Shown: positions 40,707 through 49,073 of the stretch, piece by piece
How the letters are laid out: each line of letters starts with the position of its first letter
How positions within the stretch are numbered: position 1 is the stretch's first letter
Notes under the pieces: generated by a model
Told to the model about the DNA's origin: nothing
Databases searched by the model: none
The model's input: only the letters and a program-made list of their open reading frames with translations
NCBI GenBank assembly: GCA_015075555.1
Contig: JABTUD010000002.1
Location: 1,364,001-1,428,000, forward strand
Direction: 5' to 3'
DNA: 64,000 nt
Source of the DNA: Thermoflexaceae bacterium
GTDB taxonomy: Bacteria; Chloroflexota; Dehalococcoidia; Tepidiformales; Tepidiformaceae
Made by a program: the position numbers and the translations under genes

Positions 40707-41657
40707 CTACAACCCCCGCACGCGCGGGGCAATCTCGGCGGCCAGGTACTCGGGCACTTCATCCGAATCGAAGTTGAAGTGCTGGAACTGCACCTCCTGC
40801 ACCCCCTGCTCCGCCAGCCGGCCGAGCGTTTCCACCACTTCGCCCGTGCTGCCCACGATCATCCCGCGCGCCTTCGCGCCGGCACGCCATTCTGCGGGCG
40901 GCACGTTCGCCCCGCCAAACATGCTCTGCACACGCCGGGTGGCCGCGTCCAGGGTCGCCTCGTTCGGCCCCACGATGGCAAATGCCATCATCGAGCGGCG
41001 GATGGTAGACGGGTCGCGGCCCTCCCGCTCGCAGTGGCGTTCGAGCACCTCGCGCTTGTGTGCGTACGCCTCGGGCGAAAGGTTCACCGCGTTCCATTCG
41101 CCGGCGTAGCGCGCAACGAGCCGCAGGGTGCGCTTCTCGCCCCCGCCGCCGATGAGGATCGGCGGCCGCCCGGGCGCGGGCTTGGGCAGGCAATCGGCGC
41201 CATCGAGCCTGTAGAACGGCCCCGCGTGCGTGGCCGGACCCGGCGCCCAGAGCGCCCGGAGCACATGGATGGCCTCCTCCAGCCTGTCGAACCGCTCCTT
41301 GATGGGCGGAAAGCTGAGGCCGTAGGCGTGGTGCTCGGCCTCGTTCCACCCCGCACCCAGCCCCATCACGAATCGCCCGCCGCTCAGCAGGTCGAGCTGC
41401 GCCGCCATCCTGCCCACGTTCACGGGCTCGCGGAAGGTGACCGGCGTCACCAGCGGCCCGAAGCGGACGCGCTTCGTCTCCTTCGCGGCGACCACAAACG
41501 AGAGGAACGCTTCAAGCGAATCCTGTTGCGGCCCGATGAAGTAGTGGTCCGAGCGGAAGACCGTCGGGAACCCCAGTCTCTCCGCGAGCGCCAGGATGTG
41601 GCTCCAACGCTCCCACGTGAGCCCGTTCTGGCCTTCCACCATAAGCCCGATCTCCAT
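40707..41657 (-). CDS. LLM-class F420-dependent oxidoreductase
   Basis: A 316-residue luciferase-like fold protein, second of its kind in the window. Family segments are GFPTVFRSDHYFIGPQ, RVRFGPLVTPVTFREPVNVG, AAQLDLLSGGRFVMGLGAGW and RPPILIGGGGEKRTLRLVAR. It is expected to use F420 or FMN on a small organic substrate. I chose the ATG at 41657 with GGAAGGG upstream; the longer frame adds 35 residues without similarity. It converges with the phage-like gene (stop codons 5 bases apart) and diverges from the FAD/Fe-S oxidoreductase, so it is transcribed alone. Confidence 0.88.
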   Translation of the reverse strand: MEIGLMVEGQNGLTWERWSHILALAERLGFPTVFRSDHYFIGPQQDSLEAFLSFVVAAKETKRVRFGPLVTPVTFREPVNVGRMAAQLDLLSGGRFVMGLGAGWNEAEHHAYGLSFPPIKERFDRLEEAIHVLRALWAPGPATHAGPFYRLDGADCLPKPAPGRPPILIGGGGEKRTLRLVARYAGEWNAVNLSPEAYAHKREVLERHCEREGRDPSTIRRSMMAFAIVGPNEATLDAATRRVQSMFGGANVPPAEWRAGAKARGMIVGSTGEVVETLGRLAEQGVQEVQFQHFNFDSDEVPEYLAAEIAPRVRGL

Positions 41658-41815
41658 GTTCGCCCTTCCCTTCCAGCGCGGCGCCGCGGCCCTTCCTGCG
41701 GGCTCCCGCCGCGCACATTCTGTCGCGCGGGTTGCTATTATGGCCCGCACACAGCCCGTCAAGACAAGCGCAGCCCGGCCCGTGGTTCGCGGCGCGCCCA
41801 GGTGGGGAGGAACGC

Positions 41816-43480
41816 ATGCCCAAGCTCAAGGCCCTCCAGCAGCTCGAAGCCTGGCGGGAACGGTACCCGGCGCCATGCCAGGCTGCCTGTCCCGTGCATA
41901 CCAACGCCCGCGCCTACGTCACGCGGACTGCCGATGGCCGCTTCGAGGAGGCGTTCCTGGCAGCGCGCGGTCCGAACCCGCTCGCTGCCATCTGCGGGCG
42001 CGCCTGTAGCGCCCCCTGCGAGGACGTCTGCACCCGCGGCGAATTCGACCGCCCCGTCCGGATCCGGCAGATGAAGCGCTTCCTCACCGATCGGTTCGAG
42101 GCCTCCGGCGCCGCCGCCAGGCGCGCACCTTCGACCGGGCTAAGCGTGGCCGTGGTGGGCGCAGGGCCGGCCGGCCTGGCCGCCGCCCACGACCTGGCCT
42201 TCCTTGGCCACAGTGCCACCGTCTTTGAGGCTGCGCCCGCGGCCGGCGGCATGGCCCTCCTCGGCGTGCCGCGCTTCCGCCTTGCCAACGCCGCCATCGA
42301 GCGCGACGTGCACGCCATCGAAGGCCTCGGCGTTGAGATCCGCACCGGGGTCCGCGTCGGCAGCGATGTCTCGCTCGAAGACCTGCGCCGCGACTTCCAC
42401 GCCGTCTTTGTCGCGACCGGCACGATGCGCCTGAACGGCCTCGATGCCGCGGGTGTTGAGCTCAAGGGCGTGGTCCAGGCCCTCCCCTTCCTCGAAGTAG
42501 CCAACCTCGGCGGCCGGCCCGCGTGCGGCAAGCGCGTGGCCGTGCTCGGCGGCGGCTATACGGCGATGGACGCCGCCCGCACCGCGGTCCGCCTCGGCGC
42601 CGAGGTGGCGGTGCTCTACCGCCGCACGCGCAGCGAAACCGAAGTCCACGACGAGGAGCTGAACGAAACCATCCACGAAGGCGCTCGCATCGAGTACCTC
42701 GTTTCCCCTCTGCGCTTCATCGACGACGGCGCAGGCAACGTTGCCGGGGTCGAATGCGTCCGCAACCGTCTTGGGGAACCAGACGCCTCCGGCCGGCCGC
42801 GGCCTCTCCCCATCCCGGGCAGTGAGTTCGTCTTCGAATGCGACATGGTCATCCTCGCCCTGGGCCAGTCCCCCGACCCGGGCGGGGTTGACCGGCATCT
42901 GGCGGGCCAGCTCCGCGAAGTGGACCCCGAGACTTCGATGACATCCCTCGCCGGGATCTTCTCTGGCGGCGACTTCGTTTCGGGCGCGAGCACCATCATC
43001 GAAGCCGTGGGCGCCGGGAGGGCAGCCGCCGCCTCCATCCATCGCTACCTTCGCGACCGTTTCGCCCCCGGGGCCGATTGGCCCGAACCAGCGGAGGCGT
43101 GGCCGCTCACGCCAGTCAACGGCCACAACGGGGCTTTCTCCACGAACGGCAAGCACGCGGGCGGCGCGCTGACCCTCGACCACGAGGTTGAGAAGACGCT
43201 GACCGACGAGGAGGCGATGGCAGAGGGGCTGCGTTGCCTCTTCTGCGGCCTGCTCCCCACTGTCATCCTCGATGACTGCACCGCCTGCCAGGCCTGCGTG
43301 CTCGTCTGCCCGGTCGACGCCATCCACCGCGTGAGCATCGGCAAGAGCGGTGACATGGGCGACCTCACCGGCGAACGCGATGTCCTTGGCTACCAGATCT
43401 GGGCCGAAGAGTGCATCCGCTGCGGGCGGTGCTTCAAGGCCTGCCCCACGGGCGCCATCGTGGTGCCCGAGAAGGACTGA
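41816..43480 (+). CDS. FAD-dependent oxidoreductase with Fe-S domains (GltD-like)
   Basis: A 554-residue iron-sulfur flavoprotein. The N-terminus carries a Cys cluster (CQAACPVHTNARAYV, AICGRACSAPCEDVC) as in the small subunit of glutamate synthase and related proteins that bind two [4Fe-4S] clusters. The FAD motif VVGAGPAGLAAAHDL and NAD(P) motif VLGGGYTAMDAARTA follow. The C-terminus adds a ferredoxin-like domain with two CxxCxxCxxxCP motifs (CTACQACVLVCPVDAIH, CIRCGRCFKACPTGAIV). This layout moves electrons between NAD(P)H and a partner, as in electron-confurcating or aldehyde-oxidoreductase companions. The partner is not in the window. The ATG has GGGGAGGAA upstream. Confidence 0.88.
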   Translation: MPKLKALQQLEAWRERYPAPCQAACPVHTNARAYVTRTADGRFEEAFLAARGPNPLAAICGRACSAPCEDVCTRGEFDRPVRIRQMKRFLTDRFEASGAAARRAPSTGLSVAVVGAGPAGLAAAHDLAFLGHSATVFEAAPAAGGMALLGVPRFRLANAAIERDVHAIEGLGVEIRTGVRVGSDVSLEDLRRDFHAVFVATGTMRLNGLDAAGVELKGVVQALPFLEVANLGGRPACGKRVAVLGGGYTAMDAARTAVRLGAEVAVLYRRTRSETEVHDEELNETIHEGARIEYLVSPLRFIDDGAGNVAGVECVRNRLGEPDASGRPRPLPIPGSEFVFECDMVILALGQSPDPGGVDRHLAGQLREVDPETSMTSLAGIFSGGDFVSGASTIIEAVGAGRAAAASIHRYLRDRFAPGADWPEPAEAWPLTPVNGHNGAFSTNGKHAGGALTLDHEVEKTLTDEEAMAEGLRCLFCGLLPTVILDDCTACQACVLVCPVDAIHRVSIGKSGDMGDLTGERDVLGYQIWAEECIRCGRCFKACPTGAIVVPEKD

Positions 43481-43551
43481 CCGGCAACACCTGGTCCCGG
43501 GGGTGACACCGGCCGCTTGGAGATCGGGCCGCTTTCGTGCAGGGTCGCGGC

Positions 43552-43746
43552 ATGCCCTGCAACCACCCGCGCGAAGAATGGCAGCGCGTCTACGAAGGCG
43601 GCGCCACCCCCATCCCGGGCCGCTACTTCTGTGGATCCTGCGGCGAGCACCTCTACGCTGAACACGATTCGTCGCCCGGCAACGCGAGCCGCCGGCAGGC
43701 CATGCCCACAACAGCCGGGCACGATGCCGCCTCTCCCCGCCCATGA
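43552..43746 (+). CDS. Small zinc-ribbon-like protein
   Basis: A 64-residue protein, not recognised. The N-terminal 38 residues (MPCNHPREEWQRVYEGGATP then GRYFCGSCGEHLYAE) show a Cys-x-His and a CxxC pair about 25 residues apart that could bind one zinc ion. The remainder is low in structure. It lies 70 bases after the Fe-S oxidoreductase gene on the same strand and may be co-transcribed. The ribosome site is weak (CAGGGTCGCGGC). Confidence 0.5.
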   Translation: MPCNHPREEWQRVYEGGATPIPGRYFCGSCGEHLYAEHDSSPGNASRRQAMPTTAGHDAASPRP

Positions 43747-43876
43747 GGGGCGGAGGCGGGAAGTCCATTCACGAGTCTCCAGCTACCGGGAACCCGTGCG
43801 CGCAGGTATGCTGTGCCTTCGAGGCGCAGCCTGGTCCCCGCCGGTGGAGCCTGGCAGAGCGCCCTGGAGGTACTCT

Positions 43877-43987
43877 ATGAAGAAGTTCCTGGGCATCCTC
43901 GCCCTGGCAGGAGCGGCCGTGGCCGCCCTCATGTTCTGGCGTCGCAACAAGGACGAGGACGAGTTCCTCGACGAGGAGCTCGAGTAG
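43877..43987 (+). CDS. Single-span membrane micropeptide
   Basis: A 36-residue peptide with one membrane helix (FLGILALAGAAVAALMFW) and a strongly charged tail (RRNKDEDEFLDEELE). A good ribosome site (GGAGG) precedes the ATG. It resembles short single-span proteins found alone in high-G+C genomes. Function unknown. Confidence 0.6.
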   Translation: MKKFLGILALAGAAVAALMFWRRNKDEDEFLDEELE

Positions 43988-44074
43988 CAGCGCTGCTCCA
44001 GCCCCCGCAGCCTCCCCCGCGCGCGGGCGTTCGTCCCCAATACGCCACGGGCCCCACTTGCCGATGATCGCGAT

Positions 44075-44815
44075 GTGGGCAAGATCGGCATTCTCTTCGT
44101 CGCCCTCCTGCTGCTGGGCACAGCTCGCTGCTACGGCGCGAGCCTCGACCTTTCGGGCGTGCCCGTTCTTGGCGCTCAGCCGGTGGCAAGCACCCCCGCC
44201 TACGTCTCCGCCATGGGGACTCCGGCGGCCGTGACCTTCCCCGAGATGGACCTTTCGAAATGGTTCACCGCCGAAGCCCCTGAGAGCGGCGCCCCGGCCG
44301 ACGAGTACGACCCCGGGTTCTGGGCAGAGGTCGACGCCTTCTTTGCCGCCTCTCGCACGCCCGCGGGCTGGAGTGAGGCCTGCAAGAAGGCTTCCGATGC
44401 CGCAGGCGCGGACCGCGCCACGAAGCCCGAGACCGGGGCGCTTGCCTGCAGCGCAAACCCGGCGGTGACGCCCGTGCAGCACTTCGCAGCCCAGGTGCTT
44501 GGCGCCCGCGCGGCGCTCGCTCTCTGGGTGCGGGGCGTTCCCGGTTACAGCCAGGGCAGCGTCTCGGGCCGGCAGGGCGAAATCCGCCTCATGTGTTCGG
44601 TGGCCGTCATCGCCCGGGAAGGAGGCGCCGATTCGGCCTATGAGCAGGCGTGCACCAGGGCCCTCGATACTTCGTACATCACCGGCGACCCCGCGGCTAC
44701 CTTCGCAGCGCTTGGCGAGGCCTACTCCCTGGTCGCCGCAGAGATCGCCACGCGCGACCCGAAGACCGCCTCCGAGCCCGCCTACTACCCGGCCGCGGAA
44801 GAGGCCGCGCCCTGA
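44075..44815 (+). CDS. Secreted hypothetical protein
   Basis: A 246-residue exported protein with an N-terminal signal peptide (ILFVALLLLGTARCYGAS) beginning at a GTG. The mature part is helical (WAEVDAFFAASRTPAGWSEA, VQHFAAQVLGARAALALWVR) and has four conserved-looking Cys that could form two disulfides (EACKKAS, LACSANP, LMCSVAV, QACTRAL). It does not match a family I know. It is near, but convergent with, the PHP hydrolase gene, with 25 bases between them. Confidence 0.65.
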   Translation: MGKIGILFVALLLLGTARCYGASLDLSGVPVLGAQPVASTPAYVSAMGTPAAVTFPEMDLSKWFTAEAPESGAPADEYDPGFWAEVDAFFAASRTPAGWSEACKKASDAAGADRATKPETGALACSANPAVTPVQHFAAQVLGARAALALWVRGVPGYSQGSVSGRQGEIRLMCSVAVIAREGGADSAYEQACTRALDTSYITGDPAATFAALGEAYSLVAAEIATRDPKTASEPAYYPAAEEAAP

Positions 44816-44840
44816 TGAGCGGGGCCCGGGCCACACCGGG

Positions 44841-46199
44841 TCACTTTTCCGCCCAGACCGGCGCGGCCAACGCGCGCGTCAGCTCGTGGTCGCCCGGCAA
44901 GGGGCCCGGGCTGCGCAGCTCGGCCCGCAGGTAGCGGCCGAAGCGCAGGCCGGCCGGGATGGCCATCGTCCCGCGCGCTGCCAGCGGTTCAGAACGGAAG
45001 CGAACCTCGCCATCGGCGACAAGCACGAGCGTGCAGCCACCGGCGCGTTCCCATTCCACTTCCGGGGGCGCGCCTTCGCCCTTCACTTGAGAGAGCGCCA
45101 CGAACGGCCCGCCCGGCGATTCCGAGATGGTGGTCCGGCCCTCCGTAGCCGCGGAGAGGATGGCCGTCTCCGAGACCTCGCCCACCACCTGCACCCAGGT
45201 GGTGGGGTCGCCGATGTGGTGTGGGTGCACCGGTTCGGCGGGTGGAACGCTGTGGGCGTCGCTCCCCCCGACGGGGATGACCCGCCTCCCTGCCACGAGC
45301 TCCGCCTCCCAGTCGCGCACCGACTCCCAGTTGTACCAGCGCCACGGCGCCTGCCAGACCTCGCGGATGGCGAACCCCGGGTCGCACAGCTGCCACGGCG
45401 GCCCCACGGATTTCGGGTGGTTCATAGAGAAAGGCACGCCACGGGCGGCCACCCAGCGGAACAGCCTGTGCATCTCTTCGTCGCTCGAAACGCGGAAGTC
45501 CACCCACTCCCGCAGGCCCCAGGTATTCGCGTGCCCGCTGTACGTCGTCACCTCTTCACCCGGGATGAGCAGCAGTTGCGGGTGGTCGAAGGCATCCACC
45601 TCGGCGTGATGTGAGGTCGTGTTGTGGTCGGTGATGGCGAGGAAACGCAGCCCTCGCTCAATGGCGAAGCTCGCAATCTCCCCGATCGGGTTCGCGCCAT
45701 CGGAATGCTCAGAGTGGCTGTGGAGGTCGCCCGGGACCCACACCCGTCCCGGCACGCGCTCGCTGGCGAAGCGGCGCGCCTGCTGCGCCGGGGCTGGCGG
45801 GACGTCGCCAGGACCGCTGCCATCGCCGGTCTCAATCTCGATCCTGAGCGACCACCGCACGCCCGGGTCGGGGATGGTGTAGAGGCCGAGCACGATGCTC
45901 CACGTCCCCGCCGGCAATGGCCCGGCAAGGTAACCCGGGGTTGCCCGTTCGCGGGCCACAAAGAACTGCCGCCGGGCCGCACCGCTCCATCCCCGGAAGC
46001 CCCCGGTGAGCGGCTCCGTGCCACGCGGGTCGAACAGGCCGATGTCGATGACAGGGTTGCCCTCTCCGGCCATGCCAAAGTCGTAGGTCACGCTGATGCG
46101 GGAGCAGCGCGGCGGAACCGTGAAGGGGATGTAGCGGAATGGCACGGCCGCCGCCTCGGCGGGGGTGGCAAAGCCGCTCTGCACGGTCTCGTGAAGCAT
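44841..46199 (-). CDS. CehA/McbA-type PHP-domain metallohydrolase
   Basis: A 452-residue hydrolase. An N-terminal beta-sandwich of about 165 residues is followed by the PHP domain with metal ligands in GDLHSHSEHSDGANP, LAITDHNTTSH, LLIPGEEVTTY, FSMNHPKS and VGGSDAHSVP. CehA and McbA are carbaryl hydrolases of this group, but most relatives have unknown phosphoester or ester substrates. There is no signal peptide, so it acts in the cytosol. A C-terminal strand-rich part completes the fold. It is transcribed alone. Confidence 0.88.
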   Translation of the reverse strand: MLHETVQSGFATPAEAAAVPFRYIPFTVPPRCSRISVTYDFGMAGEGNPVIDIGLFDPRGTEPLTGGFRGWSGAARRQFFVARERATPGYLAGPLPAGTWSIVLGLYTIPDPGVRWSLRIEIETGDGSGPGDVPPAPAQQARRFASERVPGRVWVPGDLHSHSEHSDGANPIGEIASFAIERGLRFLAITDHNTTSHHAEVDAFDHPQLLLIPGEEVTTYSGHANTWGLREWVDFRVSSDEEMHRLFRWVAARGVPFSMNHPKSVGPPWQLCDPGFAIREVWQAPWRWYNWESVRDWEAELVAGRRVIPVGGSDAHSVPPAEPVHPHHIGDPTTWVQVVGEVSETAILSAATEGRTTISESPGGPFVALSQVKGEGAPPEVEWERAGGCTLVLVADGEVRFRSEPLAARGTMAIPAGLRFGRYLRAELRSPGPLPGDHELTRALAAPVWAEK

Positions 46200-46271
46200 G
46201 CATACCAGTCTACCCCGCGACCTGCTCCGGGTTCAGGTGCGGCGGCAGCGCACCACAGCTATCCTGCGCCC

Positions 46272-46545
46272 ATGACACGCATCGAGAAGATCCTCGATTC
46301 AGTCCTCAGTGGCCGCGCCGATGCGAACATTCCCTTTGCCGACATCGTGCGTCTCCTTCAGGCACTCGGCTTCGAGAGCCGCACCAGAGGGGACCATCAC
46401 ATCTTCACTTCTCGTGGGATTGATGAGTGATGAGATCCTTAACCTGCAGCCTCGTGCTAGTCTGGCCAAGGCATATCAGGTGCGACAGGTGAGGAATGTC
46501 GTCACTAAGTACCGGCTCCGGTTCCGCGACTCCCCCCAGGTATGA
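46272..46545 (+). pseudogene. hicA: hicA toxin broken by a 7-bp tandem duplication
   Basis: The first 51 codons (from TRIEKILDSVLSGRADANIP to GDHHIFTSRGI) match a HicA-type mRNA-interferase with its catalytic His in GDHHIF. Then TGATGAG occurs twice in tandem (46421-46427, 46428-46434), shifting the frame and creating a stop. The lost half continues in the +1 frame as DEILNLQPRASLAKAYQVRQ and ends at 46545. Removing one TGATGAG restores a full 89-residue HicA. The mutation looks recent because the rest is intact. Confidence 0.8.
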
Positions 46546-46741
46546 GCTGATCATCTGGTGGAGCGACGAGGACGAGGCCTTCATCGTGGAAGTGCCTGAA
46601 TTACCCGGCTGCGCGGCGGATGGACCAACATACGAAGAGGCGGTAGCCCAGGCTCGCCGGGTGATCAGCGAATGGATTCAGACCGCCACGGAGATGGGGC
46701 GCCCCATACCTGAGCCCCGGGGCCGGCTGCTTTTCGCCTGA
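46496..46741 (+). CDS. hicB: HicB-type antitoxin
   Basis: An 81-residue HicB-fold protein (YELIIWWSDEDEAFIVEVPE, LPGCAADGPTYEEAVAQARR, VISEWIQTATEMGRPIPEPR), which neutralises HicA and often represses the operon. The start overlaps the 3' part of the broken hicA. The first 15 residues (MSSLSTGSGSATPPR) are outside the conserved fold. With the toxin inactive, its only remaining role could be regulation or anti-addiction against related toxins. Confidence 0.82.
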   Translation: MSSLSTGSGSATPPRYELIIWWSDEDEAFIVEVPELPGCAADGPTYEEAVAQARRVISEWIQTATEMGRPIPEPRGRLLFA

Positions 46742-46827
46742 CTCCGTTCAGTTCACGGGCGAGAGTCCTCGTCCGCGCCGCCGCCCGTGGCTGCTCCAGG
46801 TGTCGCCGTCGTCCCGGGCCATCGAGT

Positions 46828-47307
46828 TCATCCCCCGGCGGCCAGGCGGCGCAGGGCCTCGCCCGTGACGCGGTAGACAGTCCACTCGTCCATCGCCACC
46901 GCCCCAAGTGAACGGTAGAAGGCGATGGCGGGCTCGTTCCAGTCGAGCACGGACCACTCAAAGCGGCTGTAGCCCCGCTCGAAACAGGTGCGCGCCAGCT
47001 CCACCAGCAGCGCCTTCCCGAATCCATGACGGCGAAATTCCGGCCGCACGAAGAGGTCCTCCAGGTAGAGCCCGGGCTTCCCGGTCCACGTGCTGAAGTT
47101 CTGGAAGTAGAGGGCGAACCCCGCCACCTCACCGTCGTCCGTTTCGGCGAGGATCACCTCGGCGGCGGGTGCGGGCCCGAAAAGGTGCTGGTGCAGCTCT
47201 TCGCGGTCGAGCTGCACCGCCTCCGGCTCGTGTTCGTACTCGGCGAGCCCGCGAATGAGGGCGATGATTGCGTCCAGGTCGGTCTCGCGGGCGCTGCGGA
47301 GGGGCAT
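46828..47307 (-). CDS. GNAT family N-acetyltransferase
   Basis: A 159-residue GCN5-type acetyltransferase. The acetyl-CoA loop is VRPEFRRHGFGKALL (R-x-x-G-x-G), with FALYFQNFSTWTGKPGLYLE and FEWSVLDWNEPAIAFYRSLG, a pattern typical of diamine (spermidine/spermine-like) acetyltransferases. The likely substrate is a polyamine or similar small amine. It lies one base after thrB on the same strand and may be in its operon. Confidence 0.9.
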   Translation of the reverse strand: MPLRSARETDLDAIIALIRGLAEYEHEPEAVQLDREELHQHLFGPAPAAEVILAETDDGEVAGFALYFQNFSTWTGKPGLYLEDLFVRPEFRRHGFGKALLVELARTCFERGYSRFEWSVLDWNEPAIAFYRSLGAVAMDEWTVYRVTGEALRRLAAGG

Positions 47308-47308
47308 C

Positions 47309-48214
47309 TCAGGCCTCGAGCAGCTCCACGGTTGCCACTTCGGCGCCCCTGGGCGCGATGCGCGTGACGAGCGTCCGGCCCGTCATCCCGGCGCCCTCGA
47401 GCGTGGCCAGCATCGCCGTCGCCACCTCGCGCACGCTATCGCCGGTGCAGATAGCGGCCACCGAGCTTCCCGCGCCGCTCAACCACGCGGCGTGTGCGCC
47501 GGCCCCCTTCGCCGCGGCGAAGATGTCGAACAGGGGCGGGAAAAGCGCGGCCCGCTGGGGCTGGTGGACCCGGTCCTGCGTCGCCTCGTCGAGGAGGTCC
47601 ATCCTGCCCGCCGCCATGGCCGCCACGAAGAGCGCCGCCCGCCCGATGTTGTGCACGGTATCGGCCTTGCTATAGGTCTCAGGCAGAACCCGTCGCGCAT
47701 CCTTTGTAGCCATCGAGTGGTCAGGCACAAGGATGGCGAGCCCGGCATCCTGGGGGTAGCGGCAGGCCACGTGCAGGTAGTGGCCCTCTCCCCCAACGCA
47801 AACCTGCATCCCCCCAAACATGGCCGGGCAGGCGTTATCGCCGTGGCCCTCCAGGTCGCTGGCGATGGCGAGACACTCTTCAACTTCCAGGGGGCAGCCC
47901 TCGGCCTCGTTCGCCGCCAGGACTCCCGCTACCCGGGCGACCGCGCTGGCGCCCATTCCGCGCCCCAGCGGGATGGCCACCTGGTACTTCGCCGCCAGCC
48001 CTGCCGGGGGCGTCCTGCCCATGCGCAGGTAGGTCTGGCGGACGGCGGTGAGCACCATCTTCTCGCCTACATCCTCGGTCGGCGGTTGCTCGGCCGCGGT
48101 GAAGGAGACGCGGATTGAGGCGAAGATGTCGAGCGCCAGCCCGAGGCAATCGAAACCCGCGCCCAGGTTGGCGCTTGTGGCCGGGACACGAACAGTCACT
48201 GCGATTGGATTCAT
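47309..48214 (-). CDS. thrB: Homoserine kinase
   Basis: A 301-residue GHMP kinase that phosphorylates homoserine for threonine synthesis. Landmarks are VRVPATSANLGAGFDCLGLA, IPLGRGMGASAVARVAGVL (the ATP loop), EGHGDNACPAMFGG and AWLSGAGSSVAAI. The start at 48214 is chosen since conserved sequence begins at once; an earlier start adds 11 residues. It is followed by the GNAT gene and preceded by a lipoprotein gene. No thrA, thrC or asd is near. Confidence 0.93.
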   Translation of the reverse strand: MNPIAVTVRVPATSANLGAGFDCLGLALDIFASIRVSFTAAEQPPTEDVGEKMVLTAVRQTYLRMGRTPPAGLAAKYQVAIPLGRGMGASAVARVAGVLAANEAEGCPLEVEECLAIASDLEGHGDNACPAMFGGMQVCVGGEGHYLHVACRYPQDAGLAILVPDHSMATKDARRVLPETYSKADTVHNIGRAALFVAAMAAGRMDLLDEATQDRVHQPQRAALFPPLFDIFAAAKGAGAHAAWLSGAGSSVAAICTGDSVREVATAMLATLEGAGMTGRTLVTRIAPRGAEVATVELLEA

Positions 48215-48294
48215 GGTGGAAGGCCCTGGAACCTGCGAAGCCGCCATGATACCAGAGCCCCCCTACCGGCCAAGGATTGCCGGTTCCATGCGGG

Positions 48295-48978
48295 CTACTG
48301 TTGGAACTCTTCCCGCGCCTTGAGCCGGTTGGTGTACTCGCTCCCCGGCGTGAGCAACTCCCCGGCCAGCACGTAGGCCGTCAGCAGCCGCATCATCTGC
48401 CACCTGCCTTCGCCGAACTGCCAGCTCGAAGCGAAGACCGCGCGGAACGGCCCCGCTGTGTCGGAGCGCCAGGGTTGGGTAACGATGGCGGTGAAGATGA
48501 TGGTGTAGCTTCCCGGCTCCACGTTGAGCGAATGCACGCGCGGCGCTCCCGTGCCATAGGCGTCGCCTGCCTTCGGGTCCGCCGACGTCAGGGCGGCTTC
48601 CAGCTGGCGCACCGTATTCTCAACCGGCGAGATTGCTCCCTCCGAGCGCCAGGTCGCCGTCTCGAACCCCTTGAAGCGCTCACCGGCCACCTTGCACTCA
48701 GGCCCGCCCGCTCCCTGCGGGTTCACATCCGCCGCCGTGCAGATGATGTCGACGGTCTTCATGCGATTGGCGAGGAAGGCGGCGTCTCCCCGCTTCAGGG
48801 CAGCATCGGCCTGCCGGGCGAAGGCGCGGAACCCATCCGCGCCGTCTTGCTCCGTTCCGGTGCTGGTGGCTGTGGCGGTCGCCGGGACCGGGGCGTTCTC
48901 TTCCATGGCACATGCCGCAGCGAGAAGCAGGGCCGCTCCAACGGCGGCCAGCAATGGCAGGGGCAGGCGGACTCGCAT
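48295..48978 (-). CDS. Lipoprotein of unknown function
   Basis: A 227-residue lipoprotein with leader MRVRLPLPLLAAVGAALLLA and lipobox AAAC. The mature part has two short helices (FRAFARQADAALKRGDAAFL) and a strand-rich region (PGSYTIIFTAIVTQPWR, VFASSWQFGEGRWQMMRLLT) that looks like an NTF2/SnoaL-type cone, where such secreted proteins often bind a small ligand. Family not certain. It is 80 bases upstream of thrB on the same strand. Confidence 0.65.
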   Translation of the reverse strand: MRVRLPLPLLAAVGAALLLAAACAMEENAPVPATATATSTGTEQDGADGFRAFARQADAALKRGDAAFLANRMKTVDIICTAADVNPQGAGGPECKVAGERFKGFETATWRSEGAISPVENTVRQLEAALTSADPKAGDAYGTGAPRVHSLNVEPGSYTIIFTAIVTQPWRSDTAGPFRAVFASSWQFGEGRWQMMRLLTAYVLAGELLTPGSEYTNRLKAREEFQQ

Positions 48979-49073
48979 TGGGCGGGGTCTCCGATGGTCT
49001 GAACATAGCCAAGGATTGCACTATCTATGACTTCCGCAGCAGCGAAATGGTTCCCCCGGGCCCCGGTCGCACC

